From Chondrilla cf. caribensis (Eukaryota > Porifera > Demospongiae > Chondrillida > Chondrillidae): 64,000 bases of DNA. The first letter of the stretch is position 1. Every line of letters begins with the position of its first letter. Made by a program: the position numbers and the translations under genes. The DNA lies in contig OZ026555.1 in assembly GCA_964020155.1 (NCBI GenBank), positions 2,615,282 to 2,679,281 of the forward strand, given 5' to 3'. The notes under the pieces are model-generated. The model had not been told where the DNA came from. It saw only the letters and a list, made by a program, of their open reading frames with translations, and did not search any database. Below, in pieces: positions 1 through 11,849 of the stretch.

Positions 1-95
1 CACATACACAATCATCACTGTTCAGCTACTGTAAAGTAGCAACACAGACATAATACATTGTTATGATACATACTAAGAACATAATTCTGACTCAC

Positions 96-229
96 CATCC
101 CATCTATGATCAGTTTTTTCAAGTCACATTTCAATAGAACATCAGTTACAATGTAAACTGGTACATGACCAAGCCTGGCACAAGTGATACTGCTGTTTGG
201 TGGCAATGTTCCAGAGAATAGCTTCCAAT
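96..229 (-). CDS. NLR-A, LRR-type exon following the NACHT exon
   Basis: This 134-nt exon is read on the minus strand between an AG acceptor (ending ...GTCATAG) and a GTGAGT donor. It begins with two bases that complete the split codon left by the NACHT exon at 663 (G|AT, Asp) and then encodes 44 residues ending in phase 0. The tail, with VTDVLLKCDLKKLIIDG, has the spacing of a leucine-rich repeat. The homologous exon of NLR-B (52025-52158) has exactly the same length, phase and layout. The protein would continue to the left of the window. Confidence 0.7.
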
Positions 230-662
230 CTATGACAAAAACATAAATACAGTATTATCAAGTAATGCAGGACTTGGATTGGTTGAGGAGTACACATACA
301 GCCATGTAATTGTGGAAATCATTCAAGTGCTAACAAAGAGACTTACGGGTAATCTGCCAAGTTAATTTTGTTATTAAAATATTATAATAGTGGTGATATC
401 ATAGTGGTGGTGTAGCATTATTGTGGCAAACCACAATAAGGCTAAAAATACACACAACGAAAAATCTTTTTTTGGTAAATAAAAATTCTTATTTACCAAC
501 AGCAGATCCCAAATACACACACAAAATATACATGGTGTGAACTATCAATACATATCACTTGATAATATATTATAGAGTGGCATATACTACCAATTGCAAC
601 TTCATGTCACGTTCAAAAGATACGTATGTGCAAAACAGCTCAAAACCCTTATTGCAATATAC
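230..662 (-). other. NLR-A intron between NACHT and LRR exons
   Basis: A 433-nt AT-rich intron with GT at 662-661 and AG at 231-230 on the minus strand. I see no further gene or element in it. Confidence 0.6.
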
Positions 663-2358
663 CTTGCTGGTGAAGCTGAGAAAATGACAACGAATCCACA
701 GATTTGGATGCATGAAGGGACCTCATCATGTCCCTCAGTGGTTCTCCGAAATTCAGGAAAGGCTTTGGCCCAGTGAATTCCACACCTTTCACAGTGGGAT
801 GGTGTTTAATACAATAGTTCAATGCTGTTACCTCATAGCTTGACCTCGCGGTAATGGAAATGAGGCCATTGGGGAATATCTTAGGGAGAACTTTGGCAGC
901 TACGTCTGGATTATCGGCCTCAAACAGGGAGATCATCAGGAGCATCTTGTGATCTTCCTCCCCAATCTTCTTCTGGCACATATTTTGGAGGGTTCTTGTC
1001 TCGAGTTTCTTCAGTGAGGTGATTCCGGCATAATACTTCCAGATTTCACCCATTTCCACACGTCCTAGATGCTCCTCCCATAGTGAAGCATGCTCACTAT
1101 CTGGTAGTGTGCCGATATGCACCGCAGCAAGCATCTCCTGGATGCTTTTGTGCAAGTAGTGGTAAAGGCGAATGTTACCACCCTCACGTAGTGAATCAAC
1201 AACTTCAACAAAAAGCAGCCCATATATACTGCCGCGCTCCTCATATTGGATCAGGTTGCTAACGTCATGTTCAGTTAAAAGCAGTCGCTGTTCTGTGCTG
1301 CAACATTCAAATGCCTTCTGACAGAGTTCGTAAAACCCTGGGAAGTCCACTTCTGAAACAGTCAAAAGATCGTTTATGGAAATCTTTTGGCCCTTTTTAC
1401 TGTTGATGAGTTCGGCAATGATGTATTCCTGGTAAATACCAGTTTGGGTCTCCGGGATACCATGATCTCCTCGCAAATAGTGAACTTTACAAACGATTTC
1501 GAGAACAATTGGAATACGACACATTCCACAAACGTGAGGAAGCTGAAGTAGCTTCTCCTTCAGCTTCTGAGCAATTATCGTTGATTGTTCACTGACAGAC
1601 AACTTCTCAAAATATTTATCAATATATGCCTCAATGTGTTCTTTTTTGAACCCTAGGATTTCAACATGGCGATGGGGATTGTCAACCAGAGTGAAAAGTT
1701 CTTTGCAGGTGACAGGTCGGGTTGTGATCACAACATCACACTCGCTCAGGTACAGAGTGGGGTCATGCGTTGAAAGAAGTTTCTGAAGGAAATGGCACGA
1801 CCTCAGGGATTCTTCCAGCTCATCGTAGCCATCCAAGATGAACATTACGTTTCTTCCATGACTTTGGTCGAGAGCATCACAAACATTATAGTCATTGACA
1901 GATTTCGCAGCATATTTCACAAAAAGGTGCTCCAGGTCAAGTTCTTCGTCTTGTTTCATTCTGAAGATGAGTTCTCTTAGTTCCACAAGTACTACCATCT
2001 GGTAATTGTTTGGTAGTTTCTTTGAGGATAGATCCTTGCAAAGTTGTCGTGAAAGGGTACTCTTCCCACACCCAGGTGCCCCACTGATCACAATTCTACG
2101 TCCAGTGGAAGGCTCGTCATCTCCAAAATCAAGAACTTCTTCATATTTTATTGATCCTGATTTGCTATGCACAGCATCAATGCCTTGCATAGTGGCTTGA
2201 AGAAAGTCACTGATTTGCATCTTGTTCTTCAAAATTCTCTGTCCTCTGTCAATGACAGCCAGCTCTATATACTCCAGTCTGGGACGATCAATCTTGGCAG
2301 GTACAGAAGGGAGCCTACCGTAGTACAGCTTTAGCTGAGAGAACCATTTTTGGTAGAT
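663..2358 (-). CDS. NLR-A NACHT-domain exon (NOD-like receptor)
   Basis: This is the central exon of an NLR-type innate immune receptor, a cytosolic STAND NTPase that oligomerises on ligand recognition. It encodes about 565 residues without a stop. The reading frame stays open upstream to the AG acceptor at 2360-2359, so the true exon is longer than an ORF begun at the internal start near 2232. In order: a linker (IYQKW...), Walker A GAPGCGKST at about residues 93-101 of the exon, Walker B FILDGYDELEE at about 173, sensor-like ITTRP at about 210, then winged-helix/HD2-like sequence. It ends in phase 1 (CAGCAAG|GT). The NLR-B exon at 52490-54185 is also 1696 nt and nearly identical. NACHT assignment is firm; ligand and partners are unknown. 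Confidence 0.93.
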
Positions 2359-3565
2359 CTAGAAACAAGATTGGATAATTAACAGTATATTAGTGTGTTA
2401 CGAGGATCTGTACTGTATATCAGTGAAGTATGAATATTCATAGTAATTGCCACAAAAGTGGAAAAAAAACATTACACAGTGTTAAATGGAACCGGATTGA
2501 TTTGACTGATGAATGATGTGCATTGAAACAGAAACCCAAAAAGTACCTAACCATTGTACTATTAAGTACATGGGTAGCGCTGGGCGGTATCAAAAAATAT
2601 CAGTTTCGGTATATTGCCAACATCATACAGCGGTATTACTATGATCACGGTACACCAAGTCTTAAGGCTATAGTTGGGCATTGAAATAATTGAATCCTTC
2701 ATTTAATAATAATAAAATAAATAAACATAAATAAATAAATAAATAATCTACTACTTTGTTGTCCTCGTTAACCTGAAGCGCAAAGTACTTCCAAATATAT
2801 ATCAGATTTAGTATTATTTGTTATCAACGAGATGAAGTTCATTGCTCAGGTCACCTGTATCGCTCATTCGCTGATCAAAATTCAACTTGCAGTCGACGAC
2901 GTTGCCATTTTGACATTTCTCTCATTCCATCTAACAACGTATTACTCCACACATGTACACTTTCGCGCTCGTAATCATGGCTGTCGCAGCAATTATAGTT
3001 TTGAAGGATTCAGCACACATCATTTCAGGGCGAAAATTGATATCCCAGGAATCTAATACTTACAATACCGCTCAAACCTTAGAGGATACCATGATATCAC
3101 GATATCTCGGTATATAAAAAAGTCAGCCGGCATCAAAACCGTGTACAAATAATACCGCGGTATTCCTATATATTCGGTATACCGCCCAGCGCTATACATG
3201 GGTATGAACTTATGAGACTGCTATGGACAGGAAGCCATGGTGGGGCATTAGTCAGCCTCACTAAACTGCTCGGCTATTACAAAGTGGTCCTCAAATATGT
3301 GTCCTGTGTATTAGATGTTACTGGCAGCATTTCATTCCTGGCCATGTGTGACGATATAATATGTAGTTAATAAAAAAATTAAATCCATCCACTTGCAATA
3401 CTGGATGTCCAACATCACATTCATAGTTGTGATGATCTCCATACATTGGAATAATATAACGAGGACTATCCCTTGGCTGGATTCTATTATCAATAAATTA
3501 CATTGCTGAGGAACAGAAGAGCAGAAAACTAGTTTAGCCTGCAAGCTAGGTGTAGAAAGACTCAC
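2359..3565 (-). other. NLR-A intron carrying a hAT-type MITE
   Basis: The intron runs between the small exon at 3566-3637 and the NACHT exon. About half of it is the 620-bp element at 2575-3194. The sequence at both ends aligns with the corresponding NLR-B intron, which lacks this element and carries a different one. Confidence 0.6.
2575..3194. mobile_element. hAT-like MITE with exact 8-bp target duplication
   Basis: The ends are inverted repeats, TAGCGCTGGGCGGTAT at 2575-2590 and its complement at 3179-3194. The element is flanked by the direct repeat TACATGGG (2567-2574 and 3195-3202). An 8-bp duplication is the usual signature of hAT transposition. No transposase ORF is present, so it is non-autonomous. 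It lies in an intron of NLR-A and is absent from the matching NLR-B intron. Confidence 0.88.
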
Positions 3566-3637
3566 CAAAGATATAACTTTATCAGACAATTCGACTTTAT
3601 GTACGACTACGGCATGTTGCTGTAAGTCTCTTTGATC
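3566..3637 (-). CDS. NLR-A small exon upstream of NACHT (24 codons)
   Basis: A 72-nt exon with an AG acceptor at 3639-3638 and a GTGAGT donor. It is phase 0 at both ends and encodes DQRDLQQHAVVVHKVELS followed by DKVISL. The NLR-B counterpart at 55909-55980 has the same length and phase, with conservative replacements. It joins in frame to the NACHT exon. The domain it belongs to is not recognised; N-terminal death-fold sequence would be usual for this family. Confidence 0.6.
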
Positions 3638-4074
3638 CTGTAATAACATGTTGAAGTAGACAGACAGTGAAGTACATATTGGAAATAGTGGTCCACGTGT
3701 GCATAGGACAACTATAAATACCAGATGTCTGTGCTTGTACGTATTGGTCTAGCTACTAGTAGGAAAACCATGTCATTCAATTGAGAACTGTACAGTACAT
3801 ATTTAGTAAAAATGAAATTAAGTGAAATATAAATTTAAAATGATAGTAAAAGAGAATTATACGCACTCATCCCTGTCCTTCATACAGTAGCATAATGATG
3901 TGACTTATGTTGTATTAAACAAGAATTTCGTCACAGAAATACTTCTATTTTGTACGGCTCCGCAATTGCCTTATACAAGTCTATGATTATATGCCGCATC
4001 AAATAATCCAACAGTAATCACTCATAATAATAGATGCACACACAGGCAGTCTCACACATTCAACCAAATATTAC

Positions 4075-4148
4075 CTGAGCACTGACAACAGATTGTAGCT
4101 GGCGTGCAATTTCCTGTGCTAAATCCTCATGACTACGATAGCTGTCAG
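4075..4148 (-). CDS. NLR-A N-terminal exon (about 25 codons)
   Basis: A 74-nt exon bounded by AG at 4150-4149 and a GTAATA donor. It starts with two bases of a split codon, encodes a stretch containing SYRSHEDLAQEIARQLQSV, and ends in phase 0, matching the next exon. The helix-like, charged composition would suit a death-fold or linker. NLR-B has the same exon at 56435-56508. Confidence 0.6.
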
Positions 4149-4293
4149 CTGTGTTTATTAAGAAGCAGAACAAAGTGGTAATAATTTATACTTCATGACA
4201 TAGTTGCAATATGAAGTGTGATATTCTATTGGGAATGTGTGCTTTGTACATGCAATTATTATACTAACAGCTTATATATACGTAAGTACTCAC

Positions 4294-4380
4294 ACATTAT
4301 TCTCTGTATCTCAGTGATCCACCCAGGTGACCATTAGAGAATACAGCAGTGGAGCTTCTCAGGTGAATATCAATCTACAC
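4294..4380 (-). pseudogene. NLR-A first visible exon, interrupted relative to NLR-B
   Basis: This stretch aligns with the NLR-B exon at 56651-56742, with the same GTGAGT donor. In the frame that NLR-B uses, it carries a TAA where NLR-B has CAA. It is also shorter at its 5' part by an 11-nt net difference. No frame of this exon both stays open and enters the next exon correctly. NLR-A may therefore have lost this N-terminal exon, or it may start further downstream. The exon status rests only on comparison of the two copies. Confidence 0.4.
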
Positions 4381-5630
4381 ATGTGGAGAAATCAGTATTA
4401 TGTATAATTATGTGTGTAATAACAATATCAATAGTACATCAACAACAACAACGTATATCAACAATTATAGTACACTACATATATAATACAGAAGAATTGA
4501 GGAAGGAAGAACACAGTACAATAATAATAACAAATATTATAATAATAATAATAAGGAATAATGACATTGTAACAAATAATAGTATGGCAGACAGTACTAG
4601 TATAGTTCGAATAAATTGATTTAAAAAATTAGATTAGATTATAATGAAACAAAAAGGAACACATAGAATGAAAATTAACACAGTATATAAAATATAACAA
4701 TAATAAATAATAAGACATAACAATTGACTGATACATGTTGGATAATTACCAATAAAGATTATCATCAATAAACAAATAACAATTAGCAAATTATTAAGAA
4801 AGCAAACAATAGATTAATAAATAGATATAAGCAATAAGATTGGCAGTTACTGTAAATTTGTGATAAAAGTGATAAACACTTTATACCAATGTTATATTTG
4901 CAAATTGCATGAGCAATTTGATTCATAATTTTTAATGTCAGTATTAGTAAATAAGTATTAAAAAATTGAATTGAATTTATAAGCAATAAGATGAAATTAG
5001 TTCAAGCAGGCAAAATCTTACAATGCATTTATATTCATACTAGTTGAATTAATTTACTTTAATATACTTATTATATTTATTTATAAATATATTATGAATC
5101 CAATTATAGATTCCAATGGTATTAATAAAAATCATTTTTCTTATATATTCATTTCTTTGCAAAAAAATCACAAATTAAACTGAATTATGACTCCATACAA
5201 TTAATAGAATACCGCAGAAATTTCAAATTTCAAAACATAAATAATTGATATTCAACTAGTGTATGTTTATTCATATTAATTTTGTTACATGCGATGAAGT
5301 AATAAACTAGCAATCATACAATTGTTAAATTAAAAATATAAAAGACAATAAGCAGCTTGCCTTTATCCAATTTTACCCTGCTCCATTACCCATGCAATCA
5401 TCTTACATTATTGTATGTATAGTACATTATATACAGTATACTGATAGTCTCTTCATAAACATGCATAGATCTTATTGTATCAACTTGTTTGCTCTACTTT
5501 CTGAATATTATTGATTAAATATAATAATATATAATGATGTATATCAAATATAATATTATTATACCTACAGTAATGAATGTAAAACTATAAAAATATAAAA
5601 ACAGTAATTTATTCATCACTCTATCATATT
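4381..5630. other. AT-rich intergenic spacer
   Basis: Very AT-rich sequence with many ATA and AAT simple-sequence runs. No open frame here looks coding. It may include the NLR-A promoter, but I see no convincing core element. Confidence 0.5.
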
Positions 5631-7490
5631 TGGTAATAGCACACTGTCATGCTCTCACATGGGTGTGGTATTCTTTACATGATTTACACAGAACCTCCAC
5701 AATCCAACACCTTCACATCGTCCATAATCTGATCACATTCTGATACATCTTAAACTCTATAGATTGCACTATGAGAACCTCTATAATCGGACATTTGTGT
5801 AATCTGACATGTAATTGTTGTCTCAAGTGAATGTTTGATAATCAAGGTTCCACTGTGTCTTTAAAATTATTATTTTCTATAGTATACCGTATAGATAATA
5901 ATCGGTTCATTCATGCACGCAATCATACCTCAAATTCTGAGGGTGAGGAAACGACGATTAGCTTCTAGCGTTAAGACCCGAGACTATACGCCTTCAAAAC
6001 AAATCCAGGGAAGAACCCTAAATCTTCACTATTCCTCGTCAAGGAACTAATGTAAAGTAAAATAGAAACCATCAAAATATATAACTATATCAATATTAAT
6101 TATATTACAATAACTAGATAGAGAGAAAACTCAGTCCAAAAAAATTTACAATTATAGCTAGCTAGCTAGCTACCTTTGACAAGGTAACAAATTTCCACTC
6201 TGTAGTAATCAATCAAAACGTTTCTTGAATGAAACGTGTGCCTATGATGCTTACTACTGCCTACTGTCATACTCTCACATGGGTGTGATATTCTTTCAAT
6301 GATTTACATGGAACCTCCATAATCCAACAAATTCACGTCATCTATAATCTCATTACATTATATATCATATTCTGACACATCTTAAACTCTACAGATTGCA
6401 CTATGAAAACCTCTATAATCTGACGTTTCGTGTATTTCGACATGTAATAGTTGTCCCGGGTGAATGTCGGATAATCAAGGTTCCACTGTGTCTGTTAAGG
6501 TAGAGTAGGGTAATTTCGGAAATAGGGTAATTTCGGAAATCTCACTTCAAAGGGAAACGACTCCAGCTGTGTCTGATAAATGAACAGTTCGCTTTCGTTC
6601 CACCCTGCGCTAGCACTTTGCGATCGTTTTGATATCTTAAATCGCTTATAAACAGCTGGTAGAGCCGAAATTCTTCCATTTTGGTGAACGTCGTAATTGT
6701 ATGATAATGACCTCACGCTAACTTTCTTATCAAGCGCGTCATTATTTAAATTCCACTTTAAACCCACTATAATGCCTAAATGGTACAATGCGAATTTACA
6801 GGCAGCTTTAAACTTCTTAAAACATGAGTTTCCATCCCTTCCAAAATGCTGGATACAGCCATTTTACACGGGATTCCGAAATTACCCGGAAATTGACATA
6901 TTCCATCCTGGAAGAGAAAATGGGGTGCCACGCCACGAAAGAAATAGGTACTGACGTGTAATCTTCTGGGACTCAAGGACACAAGATAACCGTTGTGCTA
7001 TATAGCTCACAGCCGATTACTTTCACATCCCTTAACGCAAGAGAACAATCACTCGAAGTTTTTCCGAAATTACCCTATTTTACCTTAAATTATTTTCTAT
7101 TGTATAATAATCCGTACATCCATGCACGCAATCTTACCTCAAATTCAATACTAAGGGTAAGTAAACGACGATTAGCTTCTAGCGTTAAGACCCGGAGACT
7201 ATACGCCTTCAAAACAAATCCAGGGAAGAACCTTAAATCTTGACTATTCCTCGTCAAGGAACTAATGTAAAGTAAAAAAAAAAACATTCATAACTATATC
7301 GAAATTATATTAGTATAGCTAGATAGAGAGGAGAAAACTGTAACAAATTTTACAATTATAGCTAGCTAGCTACGTACCTTTGACCGACAGTTTCTTCCTT
7401 GTCTATTGTCACGGAAACAAATTTCAACTCTGTAGTAATCAATCAAAACGTTCCTCCAACGAAATGTGTTGCCTATGATGCCTTGTACTC
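5631..7490. repeat. Promoter-like block of the M13 gene, duplicated in tandem
   Basis: Two copies of a roughly 600-bp block lie head to tail, at about 5631-6256 and about 6257-7490. Each begins with the CTCACATGGGTGTG segment, continues with a CACTGTGTCT...GTTCCACTG-type MITE relic, and ends with an AGCTAGCTAGC stretch and a conserved GTAGTAATCAATCAAAACG segment. A third, diverged copy lies directly upstream of M13-B exon 1 (about 58430-58990). That position suggests this is the 5' flank of the M13 gene. The second copy is lengthened by the MITE at 6495-7088. Confidence 0.7.
6495..7088. mobile_element. TTAA-flanked MITE (piggyBac-like)
   Basis: The ends are inverted repeats that read GGTA-A-TAGGGTAATTTCGG inward from both sides, each directly abutting TTAA (6495-6498 and 7085-7088). 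The tandem sister block shows a single TTAA at 5861-5864 with the same flanks, which is an empty site. A TTAA duplication is typical of piggyBac-type elements. No transposase is encoded. Confidence 0.82.
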
Positions 7491-7633
7491 GACGTCCAAT
7501 TCCTAGCCTCAACTATGCCTCGACCTGAACACCACAAGCCTGCAAGGGGAGCGAGGGAGCGAGTGACGATCGAGGGGCGGGTCCAGGATAGGCCGATCCG
7601 ATGAGTTGGTCCCTGGAATTATTGATCATCAAA

Positions 7634-7990
7634 ATGGCGGGCATTCGACGTGATTGATCGCTGGGAAGAAATAATCGGGAAAGAATTTCTCTTTTCATCA
7701 TAGAGTTCGGGACTACATTCTTCATCTTTTGCGTTGATACCCGTTGCTCTGTACTTGTTGTTTCACCTGGAAGTGCCTGTAAATGAAGTTCCGTCATCTT
7801 CTCCTGCCCATGGTTCGTTGAATCGGGTTTTAACTCTGTCTCCTAATGTTAACGTGTGCACCACTGCAGTGTGTGTCGAGTTGGCAGCAGAAATACCTAG
7901 CTCAATGCTAACGTAGCAAAGATTATCTATGGTTGTATTGACAAAACAAAGTCCCCTTGTGACGATTTGTTATTGCATGCCATCTGAAAA
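7634..7990 (+). pseudogene. M13-A exon 1 remnant (M13 peptidase)
   Basis: The start context AAAATGGCGGGC aligns with that of M13-B exon 1 (ATG at 59094), but a TGA follows after seven codons. Further on, homology returns: LNRVL-LSPNVNVCTTAVC and VELAAEI match M13-B, then the frame breaks at a TAG near 7913. The CD-F-Y block that follows in M13-B is scrambled here. Exons 2-4 of the gene are not found after it. This copy therefore lacks an intact N-terminus and membrane anchor. Confidence 0.75.
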
Positions 7991-8041
7991 CCTGTTGCTG
8001 TCCAATTGCACCAAATGAACAAGAAGCAGTGTATCAGTAGG

Positions 8042-8129
8042 AACAGCTATCCCACAGGGAGACCTACCTCCTGGTTACAACAACATGACCATTGCCAACA
8101 TCTCCTCAACCTTCCCCATGCCTTCTGAT
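8042..8129 (+). pseudogene. M13-A exon 5 (open, partial at 5' end)
   Basis: Open frame with GDLPPGYNNMTIANISST, then FPMPSD and a GTGAGT donor in phase 0. It corresponds to the middle of the M13 N-terminal region, just before the exon that starts FDWL. This copy is in frame, whereas the M13-B counterpart (62897-63084) is disrupted. The 5' part seen in M13-B (starting YLKAHER) is missing here. Confidence 0.6.
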
Positions 8130-8495
8130 GTGAGTTGTTCGGTGTACGTACATGACAAGGTGTAACATGTGTTGTCTCACTACCACAGTGTATAGACATG
8201 TGTACATTCAACACATCACCAGTGCAAGGTACATGTAATGTATATGTTTATATCCAATGAGTGTGTGATGTAAGCATGTCATCGTCATGTACTGAATGTT
8301 TAACATAAACACCATGTTATGTATACAGTCTGAGTTAGGGGGACCTGAAACGCATCACACATTGTTCCGATTGTTGAATGAAATAATAAACATTGACGCT
8401 GGTGGTGTGGGATACCATGATTGAAGCAAATACTCCAACAGCTGTGTATATTCCATCTGTGACTACTGAAAGATTATCAGATCCCAAAGACTCAT

Positions 8496-8712
8496 GATTC
8501 CAGATAAATTTAAATACTCATGTATATTAATACATGTGTGTATACAATATAACAATTTGTATGGTGTAGCTCTTATCTACATGTGTGTATTATGCGGAAT
8601 TATTATTCATGATTCCAGATAAATTTGAATTCTCATGCATATTAATACATGTGAGTATACCTCATAACAATTTGTATGGTGTAGCTCTTATCTACATGTG
8701 TGTATTATATGA
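8496..8712. repeat. Tandem duplication of about 105-110 bp
   Basis: Two imperfect head-to-tail copies (about 8496-8598 and 8607-8712) share CATGATTCCAGATAAATTT at the start and GGTGTAGCTCTTATCTACAT near the end. They lie in an intron-like part of M13-A. Confidence 0.75.
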
Positions 8713-8823
8713 AATAATATGTTAGCACGTACATAGACATGGCAGATCCACATGTAAATATGTTCCCAAATCACACCACATTTCAGATATACGTACACCT
8801 TGATGTACCTGGGTCTATTGTAG

Positions 8824-8960
8824 TTTGACTGGCTGAAGTATTTCCAAACCTTCTTCAACTCTGTTGGTCTTGGTGCCAACATCACCAGTGAGACTGTGGT
8901 CATTGTGAGCTCTCCAGAGTATTTCCAATGTATTCTATGTTCCACGGCCAAAACTGTGTG
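8824..8960 (+). pseudogene. M13-A exon 6 (3' end decayed)
   Basis: After the acceptor ...TCTATTGTAG, the frame encodes FDWLKYFQTFFNSVGLGANI and SETVVIVSSPEYFQ. This is the M13 motif that precedes the 'lrnYv-W' segment. It matches M13-B exon 6 (63641-63780) almost perfectly up to SPEYFQ. It then diverges and reaches a TGA with no GTGAGT donor, so the exon is damaged at its 3' end. Confidence 0.7.
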
Positions 8961-9592
8961 AGGGACTACTGTAGGTTTCTGTTGCAGTGTAGACAACACA
9001 CCTACTGATCATGTATGAACCACACCACATGAATATCATTACAATGTCACTGAATGTCTCCCTGTTTGCACCACAGTCACAATAACTGTGGACTGTAATG
9101 GAACCACTACAATGGGACTAGAATGTTATTCTCAGCAACTATCAAGTTTGTCTAGTTCCTGAGCCTTTAAATTTATATCCATAATTCTTACCAAGTCTGT
9201 ACAATAATGTAATGAATGCAATTTGCCATGCCATCCATCTAGGAACACAGCACTTACCACCTAAACCCAGAGCAGTTCCTTTTGTGTTTCCTCTGAGCAA
9301 TAGGCTATACAAAAACAACATAGAATGCTTGTGTTCAATTCCTCCTTCAATTCCAGAATCCATTCAGATTGTGGTTACCTGTTCACTAATTGCTACATAT
9401 CCATTTGCACTGCGAATCCCTCAAATGTCCACCAGACTCTTTGCTTCCTTCCAAATTGGGTCTCACTCCACAAGACTAAACTGGTGTTTGAATATCTATG
9501 TACGTATTATTGTAATTTTCACATGAACGTAGCTCGTTGATACCTGCTGAATACAGATCCTGCCTACCCTTTGTGTCCTGTTCACCATGTAG

Positions 9593-9803
9593 TGTTGTGG
9601 AGAACTACGTCAAGTGGCAGCTTGCTCTTCCTTACATCCCACTGTTGAGTACCCCGTTCCGCCGTCTGGCTGATGCATTTTATGAAGACATTGGTGGGGA
9701 AGGGGGTTCCCCAGACTGTGTTTCTGTTACTCAGAACAGCCTGCCATTTGTTGTGTCTAGACTCTACACTGCAAAGGATGTCATCCCAAACACAAGAGAT
9801 AAG
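9593..9803 (+). pseudogene. M13-A exon 7 (open)
   Basis: A 211-nt exon, phase 2 to phase 0, begins with the base that completes a codon left by exon 6. It encodes VVENYVKWQLALPYIPLLS and ends with FVVSRLYTAKDVIPNTRDK. Family landmarks of M13 peptidases are visible: the 'NY--W' block, a Cys in PDCVSVTQ, and the 'LP--V-RLYT' block before the zinc-binding half. The exon itself is intact although the surrounding gene copy is broken. Confidence 0.75.
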
Positions 9804-9890
9804 GTTTGTGCAGGAATTGTGGGCAGTGTAAATTTGAGCATACTTACATCTAGTTGAATGCAATGTGATTATAATAGTGTGTATGTACGT

Positions 9891-10491
9891 CAGGGGCGGA
9901 TTTAGAAAATATCTTGACTAGTTTCCATGACTAAATGTTTGAAATGTTGACAACATGGACGCACATCCACTAGCGAATACATAGAGACCGTCATATGCAT
10001 ACATGAGACCAAATATGATTAACATTGTTATAGCTAATGAAATTATGGATAAAATGAGTTTTACGTCTGAATCAGTTATTCAAAATGTTACTTAATTTCT
10101 TTCTATGTGGGTGTGCAATGGTGTTTTCGAGCAAAATTGCATGCAAAAAAAAGGATACTTGTTTCGCCGCCATTTTGCTAGGGTAAAATTCAATGACATC
10201 ATCATAGCATCAGTTGGGGTTCAGATGATGCAATCATAAAATGGAGTTTTAAGGACGAGGATTATTATTTGTGTCTGACTGAATATGATTTGGTAATTTC
10301 TGGCTGAGTAATGCCACACTTTGAGTTCTAATTGTTTAGAAACCTCCATATCTAAAATATGCTAGACTTTTGAATCATACTGCTTTTTTCAAGAGACATT
10401 TGTAGGAAATCATCTTGTAGTTATTTTGGAGGGAAGTTACAGACTTGACCAGTTTCAGGAAACCTTGGAAACCCCCCTAAATCCGCCCCTG
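9891..10491. mobile_element. MITE with perfect CAGGGGCGGATTTAG inverted ends
   Basis: The 601-bp element begins CAGGGGCGGATTTAG and ends with its exact complement CTAAATCCGCCCCTG. TACGT is found directly outside both ends. The ends resemble non-autonomous hAT elements of animals, but an 8-bp duplication is not clear. The tandem sister copy near 12050 lacks it. No transposase frame is present. Confidence 0.82.
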
Positions 10492-10584
10492 TACGTACCT
10501 GTATTATGTGACAGTAAACTTGTATAATATTTGGTTGATTTAGTAATGTGTGTATACCTGGTTGTATACATGTGTAAATGCATA

Positions 10585-10759
10585 CAGTGGAACCTCTCTA
10601 TAACAAACCTCTGAAATATGGAAACCTCTATAATAAGGACACCATTCTATGTACCAGTATAGTACTGTAGTGTATAAAATGACCTCTGAATTGAGGAAAC
10701 CTCTGTATTAAGGACTAAAATTAAGGTCCCAAAGTGTCCTTTATAGAGAGGTTCCAGTG
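10585..10759. mobile_element. Tc1/mariner-type MITE
   Basis: A 175-bp element with inverted ends CAGTGGAACCTCTCTATAA and its near complement, flanked by TA at both sides. Inside are CCTCTATAATAAGGACACC-type repeats. A reversed relic of the same family is present in each LRR cassette (for example 28195-28285). Confidence 0.8.
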
Positions 10760-10788
10760 TATAGTAAAGTCAGACCTCTTTTCATACA

Positions 10789-11440
10789 ATGACAGTCTCT
10801 TTAATACTTATCCATACATTGTATTGTACACATCTGTACACTGCATTGTATGTATCTGTACACTGTATTGTACACATCCGTACACACTATTGTACACATC
10901 TGTACAATGAGAATAACTACATACTGTATGTACGTACATATGTTCATTTATATGTGTACATATCTACAAATGAAAACATAATACACTGATAATGTCACTG
11001 TACATGGATATATACTACAATGTTGCAGGAATTAACCATATGCATGTGTACTTACAGTACGCGTGTACTCATTTCTACCGAACATTTGTGCATATTTACA
11101 TACATGTGTACATGTGTGCAGTAGTGTACATATGTTTGTACATGTAGGCAGTACCATATTGTACATACAGTGTATATACGTAATACATATGTATGGTAAA
11201 CGTACATACTCACTGTACATGCATACATATGTGGCGATCAAATGTGTGTATTGGGGTAAAGGTCCTTCAGTAGACATACATGCAGTATGTATGGAGTTGT
11301 CCTTCTCTCACCTCACTCATGGCTCTTTTATGATACTTTAGTCTTGTGCAGTCGAGTGTTCCAGTGATCCTAGTACATAGACCAGTGGTCCACAGACTTC
11401 ATCACAGAAGTGTTGGAGATGATAGAGGATCCTCCATCTA
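10789..11440. repeat. Left copy of a tandem duplication (pairs with 13880-14700)
   Basis: Sequence with TGTACATATCTACAAATGAA, ACTACAATGTTGCAGG and, at 11289-11440, a block with CTTCATCACAGAAGTGTTGG recurs at 13950-14700. Together with the repeated M13 exon 7 this shows a duplication of a 2-3 kb segment. The copy stops matching right after CCTCCATCT at about 11441. Confidence 0.7.
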
Positions 11441-11849
11441 CGTATGCTATGTATGTACTTTTCATTAGTGTGTCACTAACTGTGTCATGCATATATGTGC
11501 TGATGTACACCTGTTGTCATTTGTGTGTATGTGTGTTTGCAGTACTTATGTTTTTCAGTGGTACTTACATGCTCTTAACAACAGAGGGGGAGGTTTCTGC
11601 GTATTGTCATATCACTAACAGTGGACATTCCTCCTGGGTTGATAGTTCGGGTACATTGTTCTTGTAGTTGTGTTCCGCCAATTCTGGAATCTACACAATA
11701 CTTGTAGAAGCCGTACTCCCCACTCTCAGCATCCCCTCCATCACACATGCTATGTTACAGGGTTTATTGGCATTCGTGCTCTTCTGGATATACACATTCC
11801 ATCTTGTGTGAATATATGCACTTCTTATCCATTTTTAACCAGGACTTCA

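Noticed and set aside
2006..2200. Plus-strand frames inside both NACHT exons
   Set aside because: Shadows of the strongly coding minus strand.
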